Below, in pieces: positions 55,101-64,000 of a stretch of DNA of 64,000 bases. Under the pieces are notes generated by a model, which searched no databases, had not been told where the DNA came from, and saw only the letters and a list, made by a program, of their open reading frames with translations. Both the position numbers and the translations under genes were made by a program. This stretch comes from Solanum dulcamara (taxonomy: Eukaryota; Streptophyta; Magnoliopsida; Solanales; Solanaceae): positions 31,243,246 to 31,307,245 of the forward strand of contig NC_077241.1 of assembly GCF_947179165.1 (NCBI RefSeq). Reading direction: 5' to 3'. The number at the start of each line of letters is the position of its first letter. The first letter of the stretch is position 1.

Positions 55101-55927
55101 AACTTTGGTGTTTATGTATTTCTTGATCCTAGTGCCAACTTTTCTTTTGTTACTCCTTACGTTGCTATGAGATTTAATGTGTGCCTCGAAGTGTTATTAG
55201 AGCATTTTTCGATTTATACTCCCATTGGTGTTTTGGTATTAGCCAAAAGAGCCTATAGAAATTAACCCATGTCCATATTGCCTATACTTATTCCATGTGA
55301 TCTTGTTGAACTTGACATGACTGATTTTGACATCATTCTTGGTATGGATTGATTACATGCCGCCTATGCATCTATATGTTGTAGGACCCATGTGGTTATG
55401 TTTCACTTTCCTAATGAGCCTATTCTTGAATGGAAGGGTAATGATTGTGTGGTTAAGGGTCGATTCATTTCATATCTTAAATCCTAGAAAATAATTACCT
55501 AAGGGTGCATTTATCATATCGTGTGAGTTAGGGATGTTGACTCTGAAAATCCTACTCTTGAGTTAGTCACTATAGTTAATGAGTTTTCCGATGATTTTCA
55601 CGATATTTCTCCCAAAAGGGAAGTTGACTTTGGCATAAATCTCCTTTCTGATACCCAACCTATTTCTATTCCACCTTACCATATGGCTCTGGTGGAACTT
55701 AAGGGGTTGAAAGTGGAATTGAAGGATTTGTTGGATAAGGGTTTCATAAGGCCAAGTATTTCACCATGGGGTGCTCCCATGTTGTTTGTTAGAAAGAAAG
55801 ATGGGTCACTCCAAATGTGTATAGATTACCGACAATTGAAAAAGGTTACTATAAAGAACAAATATCCAATTCCGAGAATAGATAACTTGTTCGATCAATG
55901 ACAAGGAGAAATTTACTTTTCCAAGAT
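55101..55927 (+). pseudogene. pol: A3 protease and N-terminal reverse transcriptase
   Basis: Resumes the frame broken by the LINE. The protease active-site segment is FLDPSANFSFVTP (Asp-Pro-Ser, 55124-55135), then a decayed middle with stops and DMTDFDIILGMD. From 55683: [40 protein letters not shown] and [20 protein letters not shown] of the RT fingers, a TGA after NLFDQ, and last QGEIYFSKIG just before the B LTR. The catalytic Asp pair lies beyond the break and is absent. Confidence 0.87.
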
Positions 55928-58841
55928 AGGCCAATTTCCTTATTTTGGAAATTTTATAACTTAAAAAGTTGACTTCGGTCATAACTTCAGGAAAATGACC
56001 TCAAAAAAATATTCTGAGGGTTCTATTAGCTTCAGAATGCCAAATTAGGTAGTAGCATAATTGGCACGAGTACCGAGTTAATCTGTATGAGTTTAGGTCC
56101 ATTTGGTGCTTTTATCTTCGAAATTTAGTCTATAGTTGAATTTGGTCAACATTTTTGGAAACTACACTCGGATGAAAATTCTGATAGCGCACTTAGCTCT
56201 GGAATATGAAGTTTAGTCTAGAACAATTCTCATTCGCCTATTGAGACTTTCGGTCCAATCCCGATACTTATTGTGGAAATTGGCTCAATATGGCACTTGG
56301 TTTTATAAATTTCAAATATGCCATTGAGTCTGAAATGTCAAATTTGATGGGGTAGCGTATCTTGTTTGCATGCACGGGATTTTGAATGAATCCCAAGCAT
56401 TCTTTCAGAGGATTTGGTATGCTAAGCTCTTTTTTGCACCAGCAGTGTCTGGTGCTGTCGCTTAAGAGATCCCTGGTCACTAAAGTGAATGCTGTTAAAG
56501 AGACAATGAGCTCTCCAAAGCAACTAGCCCACTTGGGCGGGTGTCGATTAAGTGACCAGGCATCGCTAAAGCAATTCCCACCATTTAGGTGGGTGTCTCT
56601 TAAGCGATCGTCAGGGGGTCGCTTTTGTGACACTTGAGGGTCGTTCCTAAGACTTATTTTCCCAGATTTTATATCAAATTCAAACCTTGTTTTCTCCTTC
56701 AATTCTTGGGCGATTTGGGAGATTCAAAAGGTTAACTTTCATAGATTTTTAAGAGGAACCCATTGGTTCATTTAGAATCAAGAGTTAAGGTTTCCTTTGA
56801 GGTAATATTTCCCATTTTCTGCGTTTCTAGTGGTCTTGATCTTTGTAGTTGATAATGAATACATGTTAGGTTCGGGTCCTATTTGTTGTACAAATTATGT
56901 TCCTTATTTTGGAATATGAGTTGGGGGTTGTAGTTGGAGCCTATTCTTAGAATCAATTTCATGAGTTACGGAGTGAGTCCCACAATTCTCAATTTTCGAC
57001 TCTGAAATTGGCCCATCTCTGAATTCAATAATTTTAGTTTCATAACAACTGTATTAATGTTGTGATTCTATTATTGATAGCATGACAACATTCGGAGGCC
57101 ATTCAAAAGGTAAGAGCTCTGGTTTCAAGAGTTGGAGCGCGTGCAGTCGGCCTACATGTAGGCCATAATTTTCTCCTCATGAGACTGAGAATGTTTAGGC
57201 AATTGTATATTGAATTATATGAGTTGGAGGGGTTGGGGTATCAGCATGCTAAATTCCTAGAATTCATGTCCTACACGTTATTTTGGGAAATTGTTGGATT
57301 ATTTAAGTATGATTCCCTCTATTATCTTTCATCCATGCCTTACATAGTATGCTTTGCCTATGGTTATTTGTTTGGAATCATGTTTGACCTTAGTCAAGGC
57401 TTAGATAGAGATTGCCTTAGACTTGCATGATTTTTGTGTCATTGGGCCTTAGAACCTCTCCGATGTCATTTTGGACAGTTAGCTTACTAAAGACTAATAT
57501 AGCACACTTGAGTCTAATAGTCCGAGCTTTAACATGAAGTAACTCAGCTTTCGACCTTACCTCTATATTGCCATATTATTCTATTGGTTTGGTATTGCTT
57601 GGTTTTTCATTCTGGAGACTTTGCGATGATTTTTGTTTTATGTGGTTCATGCGAGAATGATATATTGATGGCACTCGATTTGGATGCACTTCCCATGATG
57701 CTCAGTTGGTCTCTCTTGGCTATAGTTACTCGGTTGAAGCCCATGGTCTTGCTTACTTGTGTCTAGTTCATTGGCTACATTTACTTGGTTGAAGTCTGTG
57801 GTCTATCTTACTTGTGTCAGGCCCCCTTGGTTATAGTTACCTAATTGAATTATGAGGTCTAGCTTACTCGTGTTCGACCTATTAGATATAGTTACCCGGT
57901 TGAAGTCTATGGCCTAGGATACTCGTGTCGACTTATTAGCTATAGTGACCTAGTTGAAGTCCTTGGTCTAGCATACATATGTTTCAATTTCTAATTCCCT
58001 GATGAATCTTTGGTTCAAGTCTTCATCTGCTCTTAGCTTTAGGTTAAGGTATTAGAGTTTGGGAATGGTTCGGTTCAAGTAAGGGAAATGGTGATATTAT
58101 TGGAATCATTTTGGATCCATTCATTTTTACTTCATATTTTCTTTGCTCCTGTCGGGTTTATGAGATTCCATTCAGGTTGTTACCTTATACTTGTGCATGA
58201 GTATACTCATCGGGTTTTGGGGATGTCAGCGGATTTAGCTAGATTTTTTTTCTTTATTTGTTGAGTATGCTCATGTACATATATACATTTGCTTCTGCCC
58301 TACCTTTGGTCATGATCATTTACTCGCACTTTTGTTTACTTTTACTTATCTTGCTCAGTCAACCTATAATACCTACTGGGTACCTATTATTTTGATACTC
58401 ATACTACACTTTGAATCTATTTTGTGAGCAGGTTTGAGTACTAGCTATCATCATTGAGTTGAGCCAGCTGCGGTCATGATTAGAGGTGGGGTGAGCACAT
58501 TGTGTCCTAGATTTACCCATCTCACTCTGTTTATAAATTTTGCTTATTTTTTGCTTTTTGAGACAACTCTGTTTTCGTGGTCCACTTTTTGGGACTTGTA
58601 CTCTTTTTCTAGTAGCTCTGTATATGTGATTTTCAGATTCTAGGACGGATGTTTTGGTTTATATATATTTAGTTGGTTTTATCCATTCATGTTTGCTCAT
58701 ATTATTTCTTTATTGCTTTAGATTGTATTGCTAGTATTCTTCCCTGACATTCCATTACATAGAGTTCTGGGATAGAGGTTAGCTTAGCTACTGGAAGGCC
58801 ATAGTAGGTGTCAGCATGACCTGAGAATTCGGGTAATGACA
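55928..58841 (+). repeat. B 5' LTR (about 2.9 kb)
   Basis: From TAGGCCAATTTCC (equivalent to about base 32 of the reverse copy at 7209-12611) to GGGTAATGACA. U3 shows repeated inverted words around CTTAAGCGATC and CGCTAAAGC (56455-56640). A GAGGTAATA donor-like site lies at 56795, and TACTGGGTACCTAT at 58373. Short frames inside (83, 60 codons and the 144-codon antisense one) are chance. Confidence 0.88.
57718..57985 (+). repeat. Tandem about 55-bp repeats, 5 units, in the B LTR
   Basis: Units follow GGCTATAGTTAC..GGTTGAAGTC.. then TGGTCTAGCTTAC and TCGTGTC with small changes. Same array as 8079-8345 in the reverse copy. Confidence 0.82.
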
Positions 58842-58844
58842 AGT

Positions 58845-58856
58845 TGGTATCAGATC
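58845..58856 (+). other. B primer binding site
   Basis: TGGTATCAGATC, three bases after the LTR; one change from the initiator-Met site. Confidence 0.85.
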
Positions 58857-58929
58857 CCCATGTTTAGTGAACTCACTTGTACAGAGCTAATGTAGAGTAG
58901 AGTCCTGCAGATCAGCACAGAAACGTCTT

Positions 58930-60430
58930 CTAGAGGCTACAAGATGTCTTTAGGATGCGTCTATTTTGTATCACTGTCATGAAGTGTGTGTCTTGTTGGT
59001 TTCTAGAAATCTCATTTGTTCTACTCCTTTACAAGATAGCTCACACACGCGTTGGAGGTAGAGGCCGACCTTGGAGTTATGCTAGGGCTACAACACCAGT
59101 CGAGGATCAAGAGCAGACTCTGGAGCTAGAGGTGGAGGCAATAGTAAATCCAGTACATCTCTAGATGGTGGGCATGGGACAATTCCTGCCATCGCCCGAT
59201 CTAGTTGAACCTCCATACTTATAGACGATGTTCGCCCAAATTTTAGCTGCTAATGAGGTATGTGGTAGACCCCAGCTCTAGTTTCTCCAGTTCCATAGGA
59301 CCATCATATACTAGAGGCATTAATTGACCAGCAGCCTTTGGAACCCGCCACTCAACCTCATGATTTGGAGGGCATCATCCCTCTTAGGGAGAAGAAGATG
59401 CTCGGGGTGTTCCTTTGTCTATCACCGCCACGAGTTTCTAATCACTTGCCAGGAGTGGCTATAGACCTTGGGTCTAGTAGATTCGAGAGGAGATGATTTA
59501 ATTTGTAATCAACTAGACGTCCCTGCCCAATAGTAGTGGTGCACATAATTAGAGACCAGGCCAGCTGGGTCCCCACAGGTGATGTGGGCTTAGTTTTCAG
59601 AGGCCTTCTTAGCTGGGTTTATCCCTAGGAGCATCAGAGATAAGCTCCAACATCAGTTTTCATGATTGGAGCAGGGCTCTATGACCGTATTAGGGTACAA
59701 GTCCTGATTCCATAAGCTATCCAGACATGCCATCATGATCTTACCCATAAAAAAGGAGAGAATTCAGTGCTTCATTAGAGCATTGAGGCTCTAGTTGTGG
59801 ATCGAGACCCAGTATTTAGTTTCAGCAGAATTCTCATTTTTAAAGGTGTTATACCATGGCTGTACACTCTAGCATATCTATTGATAGGCCTAAGAGGGCA
59901 GCGGTAAGAGAGCTAGGCAGAAAGATAGCCATGATGGGCTTTATTTTAGATCCTAGGAGTCTTATGATAGATGTTGCCAGAGATTTCTGTTGGTTTAGTT
60001 TAGCCTCCCCTTCCAGGCCTCTCTTCACACTTTAGAGGGTGGTCAGCACTGTGAGGTTGGCTTTAATGTTATTCCAAGGTAGTTCACAGAGAGGTTCTTA
60101 TGGCTAAGGTAGTCGACCTTCATCTTTCAGCCAATATTCACGGGGATGCTATAAGTGTGGGGAGTTATATCATTTATCCCATAAGTTCCCTCACCATAGG
60201 CTAGCCTTACCAACTCCATAGGAAGATAAACCTGCGCCATCATAAGCACCTTCAGTTTAAGGCAGAGGCCAGGTCCAGGACCTTAGGGTTAGTCATCAAG
60301 GTGCACGAGGAGGTCTCCAGGGAGGTAGTTCAGGAGTTAGAGTCGATGCGCAACATAGAGGAGCTTAAGCCCACTTTAATGTAGCTCTAGCTAGAGTAGA
60401 GGCTGAGGCATCAAATGATGTGATCACTTG
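58930..60430 (+). pseudogene. gag: B gag, decayed
   Basis: 59046-59163 gives THVGGRG-like basic start then RPWSYARATTPVEDQEQTLE, a typical gag N-terminus of this lineage. The middle has many stops and no long frame. Near the end a knuckle reads CYKCGELYHLSHKF (60147-60188): CX2CX4H is kept but the last Cys is now Phe. Not functional. Confidence 0.72.
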
Positions 60431-61020
60431 TTTAGTTTTATTATGCCACTAGCCCCATCTCATTTATTTGATCTTGACTCCATATATTCTTATATATCTA
60501 TATATCATTCCCCTTAACTGAGTATGAGTTTGAAGACATTAGTTGATCCATTACATATTTTGACCCCGATAGGTGATTCTTTAGTAGTGGATCAGGTCTT
60601 TAGATCTTATGTGGTGACTATTTAGGGGTGTCACTTTAGGGTTGATCTTATGTTGCTTGATATGGTTGACTTTGATTTGATTATGGGATTGGATTGGTTA
60701 TCTCTGCACTGTGTCGTCTTGGATTGCTATGTCAAGACCATTACCTTAGCCATGCCTGGTATTCCTCTGGTAGTATGGCAGGGCTCTTGTAGTCACATAC
60801 TAGGTGGGCTGATCTCTTTTATTTGGGGCTGGAGGTTAGTGGCTAGCGGTTTCTTTGCATAGTTGGCTTGTGTTAGATATATGAGCAGGGAGGTCCCTAC
60901 AGTTGATTCAGTACTTATAGTTTGAGAGTTTGCAAAAATATTTCCTACTGATCTGGCTGGCCTTCCTCCGGACTGCGATATTGAGTTTGCTATTAATGTA
61001 GATCTGGGTACTCATTCTAT
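60431..61020 (+). pseudogene. B protease, C-terminal part
   Basis: An active-site DTG/DSG is not recognisable in 60430-60530. LTPIGDSLVVDQVFRSYVV, then 60650-60862 (70 codons) DMVDFDLIMGLDWLSLHCVV and later PLVVWQGS are the protease C-terminal half and linker. FPTDLAGLPPDCDIEFAINV (about 60940-61000) leads into RT. Confidence 0.75.
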
Positions 61021-61526
61021 TTGCATCCCACCATAACGTATGACCCCCATAGAGCTTAAGAAGCTCACTGTTCAGCTTCAAGATCTTTTGGATAAGGGAT
61101 TTATTCATCCGAGTGTATCACCTTATGGTGCCCCATTCCTGTTCGTTAAGAAAAATGACGGTACTATATGGATGTACACCGATTACAAATAGTTGAACAA
61201 GCTGACAGTGAAGAACTATTACTCCATGCCTAGGATTGATGACCTATTTTTATAAGTTTTAGGGTGCCGTGGTATTTTTTAAGATTGATTTAAGATTCGG
61301 CTGTAGCGCACGTCCCTAAGACCAAATTTAGGACTCATTACGACCATTATAAGTTCTTAGTGATGTCGTTTTGGTTGACTAATGCTCCTTCCATGTTCAT
61401 GGACTTGATTTATCAGTTTTTAGGCCGTACTTGCACTCATTTGTCATAGTCTTCATTAATTACATTCTAGTATACTTTCAAAGTTAGGAAGAGCATGAGC
61501 AGCATTTGACAGTAGTGCTTTAGACT
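61021..61526 (+). pseudogene. B reverse transcriptase, catalytic pair lost
   Basis: [40 protein letters not shown] and LNKLTVKNYYSMPRIDDLF are clear. Then frames shift. At 61440-61485 the palm motif reads [15 protein letters not shown]: the two catalytic Asp are Asn and Tyr (61458-61463). Stops before and after confirm decay. Confidence 0.82.
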
Positions 61527-62231
61527 TTGAAAGACCAGCAGCTTTATGCCAAGTTCTCAAAATGTGAGTTTTGGCTTGAGTCTGTAGCATTCTTGGGGCA
61601 CGTGGTGCCCAAGGATGGTATTATGGTGGATCCGCCAAAGATTGAGGCTATTAATGATTGGGCCAAGCCCACCTCTATGACTAAGATTCACAGTTTTATC
61701 GGATTAGCAGGGTACTGCAGGAACTTTGTTGAGGAGTTCTCTACTATAGAGGCATCTCTGACTCGATTGACTTGCCAGGATATCCCATTTGTATGGTCGG
61801 AAGAGTGTGAGAGGAGATTTCTGAGGTCCAAGGAGTTGCTTACCACCGCTCCTTTATTGACTCTTCGAATTGAGGGTGAGGGATTCACATTTTATTGTGA
61901 TGCATTTGGTGTTGGTTTGTGTTGTGTACTGATACATTAGGGTTGGGTTATTACTTATTCATTGAGGCAAATTAAGCTACGTGAGCATAGCTACCCCACT
62001 TATAATTTAGAGTTTGCAGCAGTAGGTTTTGTGCTTAAGATTTGGAAGCACTACTTGTATGGAGTTCGATTTGAGATTTACACTAATCAAAGGAGCCTTC
62101 AATACATTATGATCCAGAGGGATCTTAAATTGGGGCAGCGCTACTGGATTGAGCTCTTGAAGGACTTTGACCTCTCTATTCTCTACCATTTGGGCAAGGC
62201 GAATATAGTAGACGATGCCTTAAGTCTGTAG
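61527..62231 (+). pseudogene. B RT thumb/connection and RNase H
   Basis: 61527-61940: [50 protein letters not shown] and [14 protein letters not shown]. After one stop, 61962-62231: YNLEFAAVGFVLKIWKHYLY, YTNQRSLQYI and ANIVDDALS. RNase H keeps Asp in YCDA and Glu in NLEF, but the YTDH Asp is Asn. Best preserved section of B. Confidence 0.87.
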
Positions 62232-63780
62232 GCGGTGAGTATAGGTAGTCTAACCTTTCTTTCTACTGTAGAGTAACAATTAGCTGTTGACATATGGTCC
62301 TTAGCTAACTGGATGATTCGAATTGACATCTCTGATTCCCTATATGTGTTAGCTTTTGTGAGAGCTCATTCTTCTCTGTTGGGCCAGATTCACAGCCATT
62401 AATTTTAGGATAAGGAGTTAGTTGTACTATAGAATCTTATTTTGGGAGGTGACGTCGGCCTTGATACTTTAGATTCAGATGGGATTTTGAGGTTTGGTGG
62501 CCTTCTTTCTAGTTTGAGAGTCAGATGATCCTTAGCGAGTCCCATGACTCCAGATATTCTATCCATCCAAGCACTGCTATGATGTATCGTTACTTGATGA
62601 AGTACTATAGGTAGAGTGGCATGATGAGAGATATTATGGATTTTGTGTCACATTTTTTGAGTTGTCAGCAGGTTAAGGCCGAGCATTCAAGGCTTGGTGG
62701 TGCTTCAGAGACTACACATTCTCGAGTAGAAAGGGGAGAGGATCAACTTGGATTTCATTATGGGATTGCCTAGCATTTCTCATAGTCTTGATTGTATTTG
62801 GGTCTTCGTGGATGAATTGACCAAGTCAGCACACTTTTTTCCCATTTATTCTTGAACTGCTGAAAGGTTAGGCCATATCTATATTCGAGAGGTGGTTCGC
62901 CTTCATGATGTACCTATTTCTATTACCTCAAACAAGGTCTCATAGTTCACATCTAGCTTTTGAAAGACTTTTCAGGAGTAGTTGGGTACCCATGTAGACC
63001 TTAGCATAACTTTCCACCCGTAGACTAATGGTCAGTAAGGGCACACTATACACTTTCTCGAGGATATATTGTGGGCGTGTGTTATAGATTTTGGAGGTCA
63101 GTGGGATCAGTTCTTTCCCTTAGAGGAGTTTGCGTATATTAACAACTACCACTTCAGTATTTAGATCGTCCTATTTGAGGCCTTATATGGTAGGTGTTAT
63201 CACTCTTAGTTGGTTGGTTTGAGTCAATGGAGCCTAGGTCATGTAGTGCAGACTTGATTCAGGAGGCTTTAGATTATGTGAGAGTGATTCAGGATAGGCT
63301 CAGGACCGTTCAGAGTATATATCGGAGCTATGCGAATCATAGGCATCGACCTTTGAGGTTTTTTATTGGTGGTAGAGTATTACTCTGTGTATTGCCCATG
63401 AAAGAAGTGATGAGATTTGGGAGGTGGGGCAAGCTTAGCTCTAAAAATATTGGGCCTTTTGAGATATTGAGGGAAGTTCATGAGGTTGTATATGAGTTAG
63501 CTTTTCCCCTGGCCTTTTTATCTATTAATCCGATGTTCTATGTTTAGATATTGCGCTGGTATGTTCTAGACGAGTCCTATGTGCTTTATTATGATGCGGT
63601 TGATTTGGCTGATCATTTGAGCCATGTTAAGGACCAGTTGCTATTTTGGACAGAGATGTCAGGCAGTTGCATTCCAGAACCATTCCTATGGTTAAGGTCC
63701 GTTTGAGGCATCGTCCAGTCTAGGAGGATACCTAGGAGATAGATCATGAGATGTGGGCGCAGTTCCCTGACTTACTTTAG
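62232..63780 (+). pseudogene. B integrase
   Basis: Frames shift often. About 62580-62680 MMYRYLMKYYR..MMRDIMDFVSHFLSCQQVKAEH is the zinc-binding region (CxxC reduced to one Cys in view). Decayed core follows. The open part 63194-63547 gives VGWFESMEPRSCSADLIQEA, RTVQSIYRSYANHRHRPLRF, MRFGRWGKLSSKNIGPFEIL and LSINPMFYV; beyond it DESYVLYYDAVDLADHLS is the integrase tail. No convincing chromodomain follows. Confidence 0.82.
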
Positions 63781-63928
63781 CCTTTAATTATTTCTTGACT
63801 CTTACTTTCGTAAATGAAACTTCTTTTTGTAGTGGATGTTGCAATGACCTTCCATATTATTTTTGAATTTAAGCATTCATTCCATCATTTAGAGAATTCC
63901 TGTTATGGGTTTAAGTCATTTATGACTT
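63781..63928 (+). other. B 3' untranslated end
   Basis: After the integrase tail; no clear polypurine tract. A 6-bp inverted repeat AAGTCA-TTTA-TGACTT lies at 63913-63928 right before the LTR, unlike the RGGA hairpins of the other families. Confidence 0.5.
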
Positions 63929-64000
63929 GTTGACGCTGACTTTCTGGTTGCCTAGTCTTTCATTTGGGTTTTAGGCCTGTTTCTCTGTTCTGGAGCTTTT
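63929..64000 (+). repeat. B 3' LTR, first bases
   Basis: GGGTTTTAGGCCTGTTTC (63956-63973) is identical to the start region of the reverse B LTR near 12570-12590, followed by similar TCTGGAGCTTTT. The exact first base is uncertain (about 63926-63930). The LTR runs off the window. Confidence 0.75.

Larger units (their letters stand above)
41350..55927 (+). mobile_element. Element A3: gypsy retrotransposon split by a LINE and cut by element B
   Basis: LTR 41350-42445, PBS, gag to 43835, then (after the LINE) protease and the first part of RT, 55101-55927. The two halves join at the 14-bp LINE target duplication, just after the gag end VVMGM. RT stops at the edge of the B LTR; RNase H, integrase and the 3' LTR are not in the window. 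Several stops and a lost gag ATG show A3 was already decaying before the LINE, whose own frames are far better kept. Confidence 0.87.
55928..64000 (+). mobile_element. Element B: near-full-length gypsy retrotransposon, decayed
   Basis: 5' LTR 55928-58841, PBS, gag with knuckle, protease, RT, RNase H, integrase, and the start of a 3' LTR at the right edge. Domain order is that of Ty3/gypsy. Every domain has stops, the RT catalytic pair is changed, and the first about 31 bases of the 5' LTR are missing at the junction with A3. Internal region about 5.1 kb, LTR about 2.9 kb. Confidence 0.87.

Noticed and set aside
63913..63928. AAGTCA-TTTA-TGACTT as the B version of the pre-PPT hairpin
   Set aside because: It abuts the LTR and has a different loop and no purine tract after it, so it does not fit the fixed-distance pattern.

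Overview
The window looks like repeat-filled intergenic DNA of a dicot plant, most likely Solanaceae. That assignment is by recognition of the retrotransposon style, not by any search. It is AT-rich and contains no intact cellular gene. Nearly everything is Ty3/gypsy LTR retrotransposon sequence in nested layers, plus one very long L1-type LINE and a broken fragment of a ribosomal protein eS17 (RPS17) gene. I name the families A-G for this window only, by matching LTR segments within the window. All primer binding sites I can see are of the initiator-Met tRNA type (TGGTATCAGAGC or a decayed form).

Layout, left to right. 1-5147 (-): element A1, a chromovirus-like gypsy copy with pol running off the left edge, gag, PBS and a 2.3 kb LTR. 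5148-6137: unassigned DNA holding the RPS17 fragment and a possible Mutator-type end. 6138-7080 (-): part of an F LTR. 7209-12611 (-): a B LTR, split by a 2.4 kb solo LTR (8453-10878) with a 5-bp target duplication. 12612-13450: right half of an A-type LTR. 13691-22578 (+): element A2, with gag and integrase but no RT, and a 3' LTR disrupted by a duplicated block. 22584-25610: decayed 3' end of element C and its LTR. 25616-38696 (+): element E, apparently non-autonomous, with matched LTRs, PBS and a near-matching target duplication. It carries element D (26595-35374) inside it. 38697-39715 (+): end of a G LTR. 39716-41070 (-): a second F LTR. 41350-55927 (+): element A3 (LTR, gag, PR, start of RT), split between gag and protease by a LINE at 43836-55086 (-). 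55928-64000 (+): element B, with 5' LTR, PBS, decayed gag-pol and the first bases of the 3' LTR at the right edge.

The LINE is the youngest-looking insertion. It has a perfect 14-bp target duplication, a 29-T antisense poly(A) tail and an open 1340-codon ORF1. ORF1 and ORF2 overlap as TGATG. ORF2 keeps the endonuclease, the start of RT and RNase H, but the RT core is gone. Between ORF2 and the tail lies a 3.4 kb array of about 12 related modules that stays open for 1148 codons and carries a splice-acceptor-like sequence in most modules.

The best candidates for undescribed biology are RNA-level signals shared by separate gypsy families. One is a hairpin with an RGGA tetraloop a fixed 18-19 nt before the 3' LTR, with compensatory base changes in four families. 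Another is an AGTAC...GTACT hairpin in LTRs. Others are splice-donor-like sites in LTR leaders and palindromic U3 boxes. The LINE 3' module array is the other main candidate.
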